From contig JADJUV010000039.1 in the NCBI GenBank assembly GCA_016716885.1, forward strand, positions 9,810 through 73,809: 64,000 nucleotides of DNA, in the 5' to 3' direction. The position numbers were made by a program, and so were the translations under genes. Source of the stretch: Candidatus Trichofilum aggregatum (GTDB lineage Bacteria > Chloroflexota > Anaerolineae > Promineifilales > Promineifilaceae). The notes beneath the pieces are model-generated. The model worked only from the letters and a program-made list of their open reading frames with translations, had not been told where the DNA came from and did no database searches. This document shows positions 1-6,823 of this stretch, one piece after another. Position 1 is the stretch's first letter, and each line of letters opens with the position of its first letter.

Positions 1-154
1 TGCCATCACCATTATCGGTAAAGATGATACGTTCGGCGTTTTGGTCTACCGGTATATTTTGGCAGAAGAGACCTCCGCACGCGGCCGCGTCCTTCACCCC
101 CACTGCCGCCCACAGGAACACCAATAGGAGTACCAACCACCCTTTACGCCTCAT
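1..154 (-). CDS. DUF2330 domain protein, truncated by window edge
   Basis: This is the N-terminal 51 residues of a secreted protein whose remainder lies beyond base 1. It begins MRRKGWLVLLLVFLW, followed by a CGGLFC motif right after the signal peptide, which is the start signature of DUF2330 proteins. It differs by only a handful of residues from the start of the complete gene at 226-1473, so the two are tandem paralogs on the same strand. An AAGGAG ribosome-binding site precedes the ATG. The family is exported and of unknown biochemical function. Confidence 0.75.
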   Translation of the reverse strand, partial: MRRKGWLVLLLVFLWAAVGVKDAAACGGLFCQNIPVDQNAERIIFTDNGDG

Positions 155-225
155 AACAATCTCCTTCATTTGAACCACCCCTGTCAACAAGTTTTATCTT
201 CAGTTCATCCCCTATAATTCCCCTT

Positions 226-1473
226 TTACTGCCGCCGCAGGCGCATCAGGGCAAACACAATCAGTCCGCCCCCCAAAAGGCCTAACACGCAGACAGACAA
301 AATAACAATAGCGGGCAGTGCATAGTTGGCGGCACCACTTTCAGAGGTTGATCCGCTCCCTGATCCCTGGTCATTGCCTGAGCCGGTCAGGAAAGGCAGA
401 AGGCCACTGCTACTTTCCGCTCGTTCGCAATCATATAACCCTTCCATGCTGCTCAAATCATGGATATTGGAGACATCAGCCCGGCCCGCATCCGTCTTGA
501 ACACCGGATCAACGGTCATTTCTTCCGGTGAGATGACCGTATTCAGACGAGTCAGGTAGGCATGTTTTTGTCCGAATTCCAGCAGAAGCGGATGGGTCAC
601 GGCCAGTTGACCCGTGGGCGCAGCATATTCCGTCACAAACGCTTGACCATTGTGCTCGTTGGCCGTGCGGCCCATCAGAGCACGGTAATCGTTACCGCCA
701 AAGGTGAAGAAGGTTAAATCCTCATCTTTGACTTCCATGTGGGTGTAATTTTCCGGTACATATTGGCTGGAACCATAAAACCAGACCAGGACAGCCATAT
801 CCGGGTTCGCCGCCACCGCTGTCAGGCGCAACGGGATCATCGGTTTTTCGCTGGGATAGGTGACTTTGATGGGTTGAATATCCTGGACAGCACTATCCGG
901 TAACAGTTTCATCGCCAGGAAGACGAATTTTTCTTCCACATAGACATTGATCAATGGTTCCATTTGCTCTTGAACCGTATAGTTGTTGGTGCGCAGCCAG
1001 GTAATGAGGGCTGCTGGGTCTTCGGAACCAATGACATCAAAGCCAAAGGGGCCAACTTCGCCACTGGCAAACACATCCACCCCACCCGCTGATGACGGCA
1101 CAGCCGAATCGGCCATATCATCCATAGCCACCATAGCGCAATCGGGAAAAATTGGCGGTATAAAAACAGGATTGGTGAGGGTTTCTAACTCTGTAAACGC
1201 AGCCATGCTATCTTCTGGCACTTCCAGGTCTTCTCCGGTGATGGGGGTAGGCAAAGGCAAAATCCAGGAGAAGTCCGGGGCTGAACCGGTGTATTGGATT
1301 TGAATGTAAGCTGAAATGGTGCCGTCGCCGTTATCGGTAAAGATGATACGTTCGGCGTTTTGGTCTACCGGTATATTTTGGCAGAAGAGACCCCCGCACG
1401 CGGCCGCGTCCTGCATCCCTACTGCCGCCAACAAAACTACCAACAGAAGTACCAACCATCCTTTGCGCCTCAT
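226..1473 (-). CDS. DUF2330 domain surface protein
   Basis: This 415-residue exported protein has a hydrophobic signal segment at residues 5-24, then the DUF2330 hallmark CGGLFC at 26-31. A long beta-rich body follows with aromatic motifs such as FSWILPLP. Near residues 365-382 there is a Ser/Gly-rich linker, then one transmembrane helix (about 385-410) ending in basic RLRRQ, so the body is expected outside the membrane and anchored at the C-terminus. An AAGGAGG ribosome-binding site sits just upstream of the start. The gene lies immediately downstream-strand of, and is a near-copy at its start of, the truncated gene at 1-154. DUF2330 has no established activity, so no function is assigned. 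Confidence 0.85.
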   Translation of the reverse strand: MRRKGWLVLLLVVLLAAVGMQDAAACGGLFCQNIPVDQNAERIIFTDNGDGTISAYIQIQYTGSAPDFSWILPLPTPITGEDLEVPEDSMAAFTELETLTNPVFIPPIFPDCAMVAMDDMADSAVPSSAGGVDVFASGEVGPFGFDVIGSEDPAALITWLRTNNYTVQEQMEPLINVYVEEKFVFLAMKLLPDSAVQDIQPIKVTYPSEKPMIPLRLTAVAANPDMAVLVWFYGSSQYVPENYTHMEVKDEDLTFFTFGGNDYRALMGRTANEHNGQAFVTEYAAPTGQLAVTHPLLLEFGQKHAYLTRLNTVISPEEMTVDPVFKTDAGRADVSNIHDLSSMEGLYDCERAESSSGLLPFLTGSGNDQGSGSGSTSESGAANYALPAIVILSVCVLGLLGGGLIVFALMRLRRQ

Positions 1474-1549
1474 AACAACCTCCTTGATTGTGAAGCCGAA
1501 CCGATAGGGTTATTTTGCAAACGTTCAAACAGATTGAATCAATGAGAAT

Positions 1550-2206
1550 TTATGGGGCTGTCACCACCAGATCATCAAACTCTACCACCGTCGTGCCGGG
1601 GTCAAAGGGGCTGGCTCCCAGGCCAATATCCCCCCGTACAAACGTGGGGTCGGTCACTGTAGCTAAAGCTATGCCGTTGACTTTCAGCGTAAGTTGGTTG
1701 CCCACACAACTGGCTTCCATACTGTTCAAGGCCGTGCCCTGATTAATCACGTCACTATACTGAAACTGCCCGCCCCCGGAGAGGTATTGTACGACTGAAC
1801 CAGTCTGGTATTTGGCGATGACATAATAACCATCACCGCTAATGAGAAACAGGTAGAAGTTTTGCTCATTTTGGTAGCGGCAGATGATGCCAAAGGCGTT
1901 GTCATCAGGGCCACCCGCCTGGCGGGTCTGTACCTGAATAATGGCATCTTCAAACTCTTTATCGGGGTTGGTCCAGCGGATTTCGTTAGGTTGGTTGGAT
2001 GTTACAGTGAGCAAACCGTTGGCAATTTCGACCTTGCCCCCAGCCCGATCATAGGTCAACCAACCACAATTGCGCCCTTCAGTGAAATCATCACGAAATA
2101 GCACCCCGCCTTCGTTGCAGGGGAGCGGTTCGATGTTTTCGGTATTACAGGCCACCAACGCGGCCGCGGTCAGCCCCAACACCATCCAGGTTAATAATCG
2201 CCACAT
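1550..2206 (-). CDS. Lipoprotein with concanavalin-A-like (LamG/DUF1080-like) domain
   Basis: The chosen start (ATG at 2206, preceded by AAAGGAAG) gives a 218-residue protein beginning with a hydrophobic stretch and the lipobox ALVAC, so it should be a lipidated, membrane-anchored exported protein. The rest has the pattern of a jelly-roll domain: an early DDF motif, a stretch reading NAFGIICRYQN, then NFYLFLISGDGYY and a terminal EFDDLVV strand, typical of LamG/DUF1080-like glycan-binding or hydrolase-like folds. No catalytic residues can be assigned. A longer reading from 2299 adds a basic segment ahead of the signal peptide and is less likely. Confidence 0.75.
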   Translation of the reverse strand: MWRLLTWMVLGLTAAALVACNTENIEPLPCNEGGVLFRDDFTEGRNCGWLTYDRAGGKVEIANGLLTVTSNQPNEIRWTNPDKEFEDAIIQVQTRQAGGPDDNAFGIICRYQNEQNFYLFLISGDGYYVIAKYQTGSVVQYLSGGGQFQYSDVINQGTALNSMEASCVGNQLTLKVNGIALATVTDPTFVRGDIGLGASPFDPGTTVVEFDDLVVTAP

Positions 2207-2234
2207 GGCCCACTTCCTTTGGCAATAAATCACC

Positions 2235-2390
2235 CTAACCCTTCTTCTCCAACTTATCCATCTGTTGTTCCAGTTCCTCGATTTCTTTGTGCAAATCAAC
2301 CTGTTGTCGGCTGGTTAGCAAATAACTTACCAACACCACCAACCACAGGACAATAATTACCACAGCGACAAGCGTTAAGTTTTCTAACAT
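2235..2390 (-). CDS. CcmD-like small membrane protein
   Basis: This 51-residue peptide has one transmembrane helix (residues 6-25) followed by a charged amphipathic tail with LTSRQQVDLHKEIEELE. That layout, a single N-terminal helix followed by a short cytoplasmic coiled tail, is typical of CcmD-type peptides of cytochrome c maturation. No other ccm gene is nearby, so the role is tentative. The start was chosen at the ATG behind AAAAAGGAAAA; a longer upstream frame runs through the repeat element and is unlikely. It ends 28 bases before the lipoprotein gene and may be co-transcribed with it. Confidence 0.6.
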   Translation of the reverse strand: MLENLTLVAVVIIVLWLVVLVSYLLTSRQQVDLHKEIEELEQQMDKLEKKG

Positions 2391-2430
2391 TGTTTTTTCC
2401 TTTTTACGACGGTTTACTAAATGGTGTAGT

Positions 2431-2622
2431 CCAGTTTTACGAAAGATGGACGTATGTTTTATGACAAGTCTCACCATTCGTTTGGGCCGGAACCCCGCCC
2501 CAGGGGCGGGGAATGGTTTTCGGGGCCTATGCCCGAAAAACCGCCCCTGTGCCCCTTCCCCCGGGAAGGGGGTTAGGGGGATGGTCTTCCGACTAAATCT
2601 ACGCCAGACTTCTGTAAAACGC
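2431..2622. repeat. Palindromic intergenic element, family B copy 1
   Basis: This element of about 190 bases has outer ends TTTTACGAAAG and CTTCTGTAAAAC. Inside are GC-rich arms built from CCCCGCCCCAGGGGCGGGG, a hairpin around a TTTTCGGGGC core, and CCCTTCCCCCGGGAAGGGGG followed by TTAGGGGGATGG. Similar units occur at 5179-5447, 19508-19731 and 31735-31935. It fills most of the gap between the CcmD-like gene and the cobalamin adenosyltransferase. No transposase is encoded. Confidence 0.8.
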
Positions 2623-2623
2623 C

Positions 2624-2730
2624 AAGCTTTCAAGAAAAGGGGCTTGTTTGGTGCCGCTTTAGCGGGCTAGCGCCAGCCCGCTAAAGCGGTCACTACGAAC
2701 CAAAGCCCCCCATAAATATCTGAACATCGA
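2624..2730. repeat. Palindromic intergenic element, family A copy 1
   Basis: The core is CCGCTTTAGCGGGCTAGCG paired with its inverse CCCGCTAAAGCGG, flanked on the right by TCACTACGAACCAAAG. The left flank CTTTCAAGAAAAG is shared with copies at 6664 and 25067. This copy follows the family B element directly, and the same B/A adjacency is seen at 5071-5447 and 31735-32107. Confidence 0.85.
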
Positions 2731-2739
2731 TCGTTACAG

Positions 2740-3303
2740 CTACAACCGGCTATCCCACAAAGGTTCGGGCACTTGGCGTTGATGGTTTTCATAACGAGCC
2801 ATCACAAATAGCGCATCCGACAAACGGTTCAAGTAGGGTACCACAAAAGGGCCAACCGGTTCCTCACGGCGTAGGCTGATAACTTCCCGCTCAGCCCGGC
2901 GGCAGACGGTGCGGGCCACATGCAACTGGGCCGACCCCATGGAACCACCCGGCAAGATGAAGTTCTCTAACGGCCCAACAACCTCACTCAATTCGTCTAT
3001 CAAGGTTTCCAGCGCTTCCACATGGCGGGCTTCAATTTGGGGAATCTGATAGGTTTGTTTGTCCTCTTCCGGGAAGCAGAGGTCAGAACCCAGGTGAAAT
3101 AGCTCATTTTGAATGGCAGGCAGGCATTCGGCCAGCCGAGGCGAGAGGCCAACGGCGACGGCCACACCCAGGACAGAATTCAGTTCGTCTACGGTGCCAT
3201 AACTGGCAACACGTAACGCATCTTTGGGCACACGCTGGCGACTACCTAAAGCGGTGGTGCCATCATCCCCTTTCTTGGTGTAAATCTTGGTTAGTCTAGG
3301 CAT
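2740..3303 (-). CDS. Cob(I)yrinic acid a,c-diamide adenosyltransferase, PduO type
   Basis: This 187-residue cytoplasmic enzyme transfers the adenosyl group of ATP to cob(I)alamin, giving adenosylcobalamin. The N-terminal nucleotide-binding stretch TKIYTKKGDDGTTAL is present, followed by YGTVDELNSVLG and the helical-bundle motif RRAEREVISL near residue 145, then YLNRLSDALFVMAR, all characteristic of PduO-type transferases. The start at 3303 (MPRLTKIY) is the family start; an upstream in-frame codon adds a non-homologous tail. It lies 47 bases downstream of an ECF-type ATPase on the same strand, suggesting joint use in cobalt or corrinoid supply. Confidence 0.92.
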   Translation of the reverse strand: MPRLTKIYTKKGDDGTTALGSRQRVPKDALRVASYGTVDELNSVLGVAVAVGLSPRLAECLPAIQNELFHLGSDLCFPEEDKQTYQIPQIEARHVEALETLIDELSEVVGPLENFILPGGSMGSAQLHVARTVCRRAEREVISLRREEPVGPFVVPYLNRLSDALFVMARYENHQRQVPEPLWDSRL

Positions 3304-3350
3304 AGTAGCTGACGATTGTAGATTGACGCGGGGCGATTTCCAAACGCAAC

Positions 3351-4965
3351 TCACAATTCAGCCGATTGCGCGGCCGCGAGGACATCCGCAGGAGTGAGCC
3401 AGCCACGTTGGGGGAACAACTGGGCGATTTGCGGGGCGAAGGTGGGATGGTGGGGCAAAATGGCGGCTGGATGGCCTTGGGCCAGCACGCGGCCGCGCTG
3501 CAACAAAATAACATGGTGGGCTACCTGCGCCACCAATTCCACGTCATGTGTCACCAACAAAATGCCCATCCCCTGCGCCAACCAGTCAGACCATAGCGCC
3601 ATCAGATTCTGTTTGTTTTGGTAATCAAGTCCACGGGTAGGCTCGTCGAGCAGGAGCAGCCGCGGCCGCGTCACCGTCACAGCCCCCAAGGCCACCCGCT
3701 GCCTCTGCCCCACCGACAAATCACGCGGGTACAGCCCGGCCACAGCGGCTAACCCCAATTGGCGCAACAACGGCTCAATGGCCGCGGCCGCGTCCCGTTT
3801 GCTCATGATTCTGTAAGGTCAGCGCCAACTCCCCCGCCACACTCTCAGCAAAGAGCAGATCATCCGGATTTTGCGGCAGGTAGGCCATCTGGCGACAAAT
3901 TTCGGCGACCGGTTTGCCCTTGAGCGAGACACCCGCCAGCGTTACCTCGCCGGTTTGCGGCCGCAACAAACCCACCATACTTTTCAATAATGTCGTCTTG
4001 CCCGAACCATTGGCCCCCATAATGGCGACCAGTTCCCCGGCCCCCACCGTAAGCGACACCTCTTGTACGGCCGGTTTGTCGTTGTACTGGTAGCTTAGAT
4101 GAGAAACGGTCAGCAGGGGGTGTGCCCTCTCCCCCTCTCTCTCTCCCCTCCAGGGAGAGGGCTGGGGTGAGAGGGCTGTCAGGTGTGCCTTCGCTTCTAT
4201 CACCGTCAGGGGCAACGGCTCCCAACCCAGTTTGCGCCCTAGTTCAACCACGGGCGGTACATGGCTCAGGTGAGGAAGAATATCTCGCGGTGGCCCGTCA
4301 TGGGTCACGCGGCCGCGTTCCAGCACCACCATTCTATCCACCTGCCCCAACACCCGCTCCAGCCGATGTTCGGCCAGCACCACCGTCAGCCCTAACTGCT
4401 CATGCAAGCGGGTCAGGGCGTCCAGCACTTCACAGGCCGAGGCCGGGTCAAGCTGGCTGGTGGGTTCGTCAAGGACGAGGATGTGCGGCCGCAAAGCTAA
4501 CGCGGCCGCAATCGCCACCCGCTGTCGTTCACCCCCGGAAAGGGTGGTAATGAGGCGGTCACGCAAGGGGGTCAATTCTAACCAGGCCATTACCTGCGCC
4601 ACTCGTTCACGCATTTCGGCCGGGGGCAGGGCCGCATTTTCCAGGCCAAAAGCAATCTCCGGCTCCACCCGGTCCAACACCGCCTGGGCTTCCGGGTTCT
4701 GCCAGACAAACCCCACCCGGCGGCTCAACTGTTGTGGCCCGGTCTGGATGGTTTCCAGCCCGTCTACCACCAGTTTGCCGCTAATCTTGCCCCCGGTAAA
4801 GTGGGGCACAAGCCCGTTCAAGGTGCGCAACAGGGTGGATTTGCCCGACCCCGACTCACCCGCTACCAGGACAAATTCGCCCGGCTGGATGCTCAAGGAG
4901 ACATCGCGCAGGGCTGGTTCGTCGCGGTTAGGGTAGGTATAACTGACGTGGTGAAAGGTGATCAT
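3351..4965 (-). CDS. ECF-type ABC transporter, duplicated ATP-binding protein (frameshifted)
   Basis: One gene encodes two ABC ATPase domains. Domain 1 has Walker A GESGSGKSTLL, signature LSGGERQRVAIA and Walker B ILVLDEPTSQLD. Domain 2 has GANGSGKTTLL, LSVGQRQRVALG and LLLLDEPTRGLD. The layout matches CbiO/YkoD-like energy-coupling ATPases of about 540 residues that drive vitamin or metal uptake. The reading frame breaks once near 3784-3800: the first frame ends GRGRGH, while SKRDAAAAIEPLL continues one base out of phase, exactly at a GCGGCCGC site. Both halves are complete otherwise, so an assembly indel is likely. The inter-domain linker contains a palindromic repeat (4124-4178). No EcfT or S component lies in the window. 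The downstream cobalamin adenosyltransferase hints at cobalt or corrinoid transport. Confidence 0.85.
4124..4178. repeat. Family C palindrome inside a coding region
   Basis: CCCTCTCCCCC and CTCCAGGGAGAGGGCTGGGGTGAGAG form an inverted repeat of the kind also seen at 12479-12528 and 13769-13808. Here it is read in frame as a Ser/Pro/Arg/Glu-rich linker (around residues 262-280) between the two ATPase domains. Confidence 0.75.
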
Positions 4966-5070
4966 GGGATGGGTGTTTTATCATGGCTGGTTTGCGGCCG
5001 CAACCGTGGGTATGAAATATACTTCTATTCTTCAAGGGAACCCCCGCACCGTAAATAAGGCCGTCCAGAT

Positions 5071-5174
5071 ATCTATAAAGATTCTGCTTGTCGTGACCGC
5101 TTTAGCGGGCTAACACCAGCCCGCTAAAGCGGTCACGACAAACCAAGACCCCAAATGATTATCTAAACAGCTAT
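5071..5174. repeat. Palindromic intergenic element, family A copy 2
   Basis: GTCGTGACCGCTTTAGCGGGC pairs with its inverse across a short loop, followed by the shared right flank AACCAAGACCCCAAATGATT. Compensatory change is visible: this copy has GTCGTGACC on the left and GGTCACGAC on the right, whereas other copies have GTAGTGACC and GGTCACTAC. The paired substitutions keep the stem. Confidence 0.85.
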
Positions 5175-5178
5175 CGTA

Positions 5179-5447
5179 CAGCTTTATGAAAGGTGAGTAC
5201 ATGTTTTATGATAACTGCCTGTATCAGTTTGTCGCCGGAAACCCCCACCCCTAACCCCGCCCCCAGGGGCGGGGAACGTTAATATCGTGTCGTTTTTTGA
5301 GGGCGTGCGCCCTCAAAAAACGACACAAACAGGTTTCCCCCTTCCTTGGGGGGGGGGGGACGTACCGATTATTTAACAACTGGGAAGGGGGTTAGGGGGA
5401 TGGATCTTCCGACGGAACCCGCCAAGGAGTTATGCCAAGTTTTACTC
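5179..5447. repeat. Palindromic intergenic element, family B copy 2 (expanded)
   Basis: This is the longest family B copy. It has outer CTTTATGAAAGG, then GTCGCCGGAAACCCCCACCC, CCGCCCCCAGGGGCGGGG, an extra perfect hairpin GTGTCGTTTTTTGAGGGCG with its inverse (about 5286-5327), a run of 13 G near 5348-5360 and the terminal GGGGGTTAGGGGGATGG module. The remainder of 4966-5520 has no gene; the AI-2E gene starts directly downstream. Confidence 0.75.
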
Positions 5448-5520
5448 GTTAACCTGGGAAAAGTCCTGACTCCCTATAAACTATTTAAGCCTGGAGAAAA
5501 TTAATGATAAACTAGAGTCC

Positions 5521-6663
5521 ATGTCGCGTGAATGGAGTCCCTTAACTCGTACCCTGGTTATTGGTATGGTGTTGGCCCTGACAGCCGCCTTCATCTATGC
5601 CATACAACCACTTATCCCTCCCCTTATCATTGCCGGGTTACTCGCTTACATCCTTAACCCCCTCGTCAACCACCTTATCCGGCGGTTCAAATGGCGACAC
5701 AAAACCGCCGCCAACCTCGTCTATTTCTTCTTTTTAATTCTGCTTGTCGCCACACCAAGCACCCTGGCTCCCCTTTTCATCAGAGAACTACGCGCCCTCA
5801 CCGCCGAACTTTCTCTGGTGCAAACCCAGGTGGAAAGTTATCTGGCCAACCCCCTGGAGGTCATGGGGCGCATCATCTACCTGGATCAGATATGGGTGTA
5901 CATTCTGGGCCTCATTGGCGAAGCGTTCACCCCCGCCGCTGAAGATGCCGTACTGGTGCTAGAGACCACTTCCAGCAGTCTCATCGGCCTGATTCTAGTT
6001 CTGGTAACCAGTTACTACTTTTTGCTCGATTGGACGGGTTTACGAGATTGGCTGGCGAATCTACTACCTGAACACGAGCGACCCGATTATTACCGCCTAT
6101 TGACCGAAATGGACATTATCTGGTGGGCTTATGTTCGGGGCACCCTGGTGTTGATGCTTATCATGGGCATTCTGTTTGTCATCATTGGGGCCATTATTGG
6201 TTTACCAGGGGCGTTGGGGATTGGCATTATGACCGGCCTCTTAAGCATGATCCCCGAACTAGGCCCTATCGTGGCCGCCATCGTCGCTTCACTGGTGGCT
6301 CTGGTCGAAGGGTCACGCACGCTACCCATCTCTAACCTATGGTTTGCCCTGTTGGTGATGATTATTTACATCGTCGTGATGCAATTAAAATCGTTGTGGC
6401 TGCGGCCGCTGGTTATGGGCCGCTTCATGCACATGAACACCGGGCTGGCCTTCGTCGCCATCATCGGGGCGATTATTCTGCAAGGGGTCTTGGGTGCGTT
6501 GATCGTCCTGCCCGTTATCGCCACCATCGGCATCCTGGGTCGCTACCTGCGTGCCCGCCTGCTCAACCTACCCCCCTGGCCGGAGAGCGAGCGGCTACAG
6601 CTAGACCGACAGCAGGAGTTAGAATTAAAACAAGAGCTAGCGGCGGAAGAAATAGTGAATTAA
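5521..6663 (+). CDS. AI-2E family transporter (PerM-like membrane protein)
   Basis: This 380-residue integral membrane protein has about eight transmembrane segments in the AI-2E/UPF0118 arrangement: two or three helices at the N-terminus including PLIPPLIIAGLLAYILNP, a hydrophilic middle, and a hydrophobic C-terminal half containing GLPGALGIGIMTGLLSMIPE and the conserved P-E-x-G-P pattern (PELGP). Members are proposed to export quorum-sensing autoinducer 2 or act as Na+/H+ or general permeases; the substrate cannot be predicted here. The ribosome-binding site is weak. The gene stands alone between repeat elements. Confidence 0.9.
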   Translation: MSREWSPLTRTLVIGMVLALTAAFIYAIQPLIPPLIIAGLLAYILNPLVNHLIRRFKWRHKTAANLVYFFFLILLVATPSTLAPLFIRELRALTAELSLVQTQVESYLANPLEVMGRIIYLDQIWVYILGLIGEAFTPAAEDAVLVLETTSSSLIGLILVLVTSYYFLLDWTGLRDWLANLLPEHERPDYYRLLTEMDIIWWAYVRGTLVLMLIMGILFVIIGAIIGLPGALGIGIMTGLLSMIPELGPIVAAIVASLVALVEGSRTLPISNLWFALLVMIIYIVVMQLKSLWLRPLVMGRFMHMNTGLAFVAIIGAIILQGVLGALIVLPVIATIGILGRYLRARLLNLPPWPESERLQLDRQQELELKQELAAEEIVN

Positions 6664-6775
6664 TATAGCTTTCAAGAAAGATTTTGTTCGTAGTGACCGC
6701 TTTAGCGGGCGGTGCAACCCGCTGAAAGCGGTCACTACGAACCAAGACCACAAGTCGATATATCTGGCTTGAACA
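6664..6775. repeat. Palindromic intergenic element, family A copy 3
   Basis: The left end TATAGCTTTCAAGAAAG leads into GTTCGTAGTGACCGCTTTAG, and the right arm AAAGCGGTCACTACGAACCA follows after a GCGGTGCAACCC loop. It starts within a few bases of the stop codon of the AI-2E gene. Confidence 0.85.
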
Positions 6776-6823
6776 GGCTGCGACAAGCTCAGCCCCCATA
6801 ATCGTTCTACCTTTTCTAAAATC

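Noticed and set aside
5521..6663. AI-2E protein as proof of quorum sensing
   Set aside because: The family is broad, and the autoinducer-2 synthase gene is not in the window.
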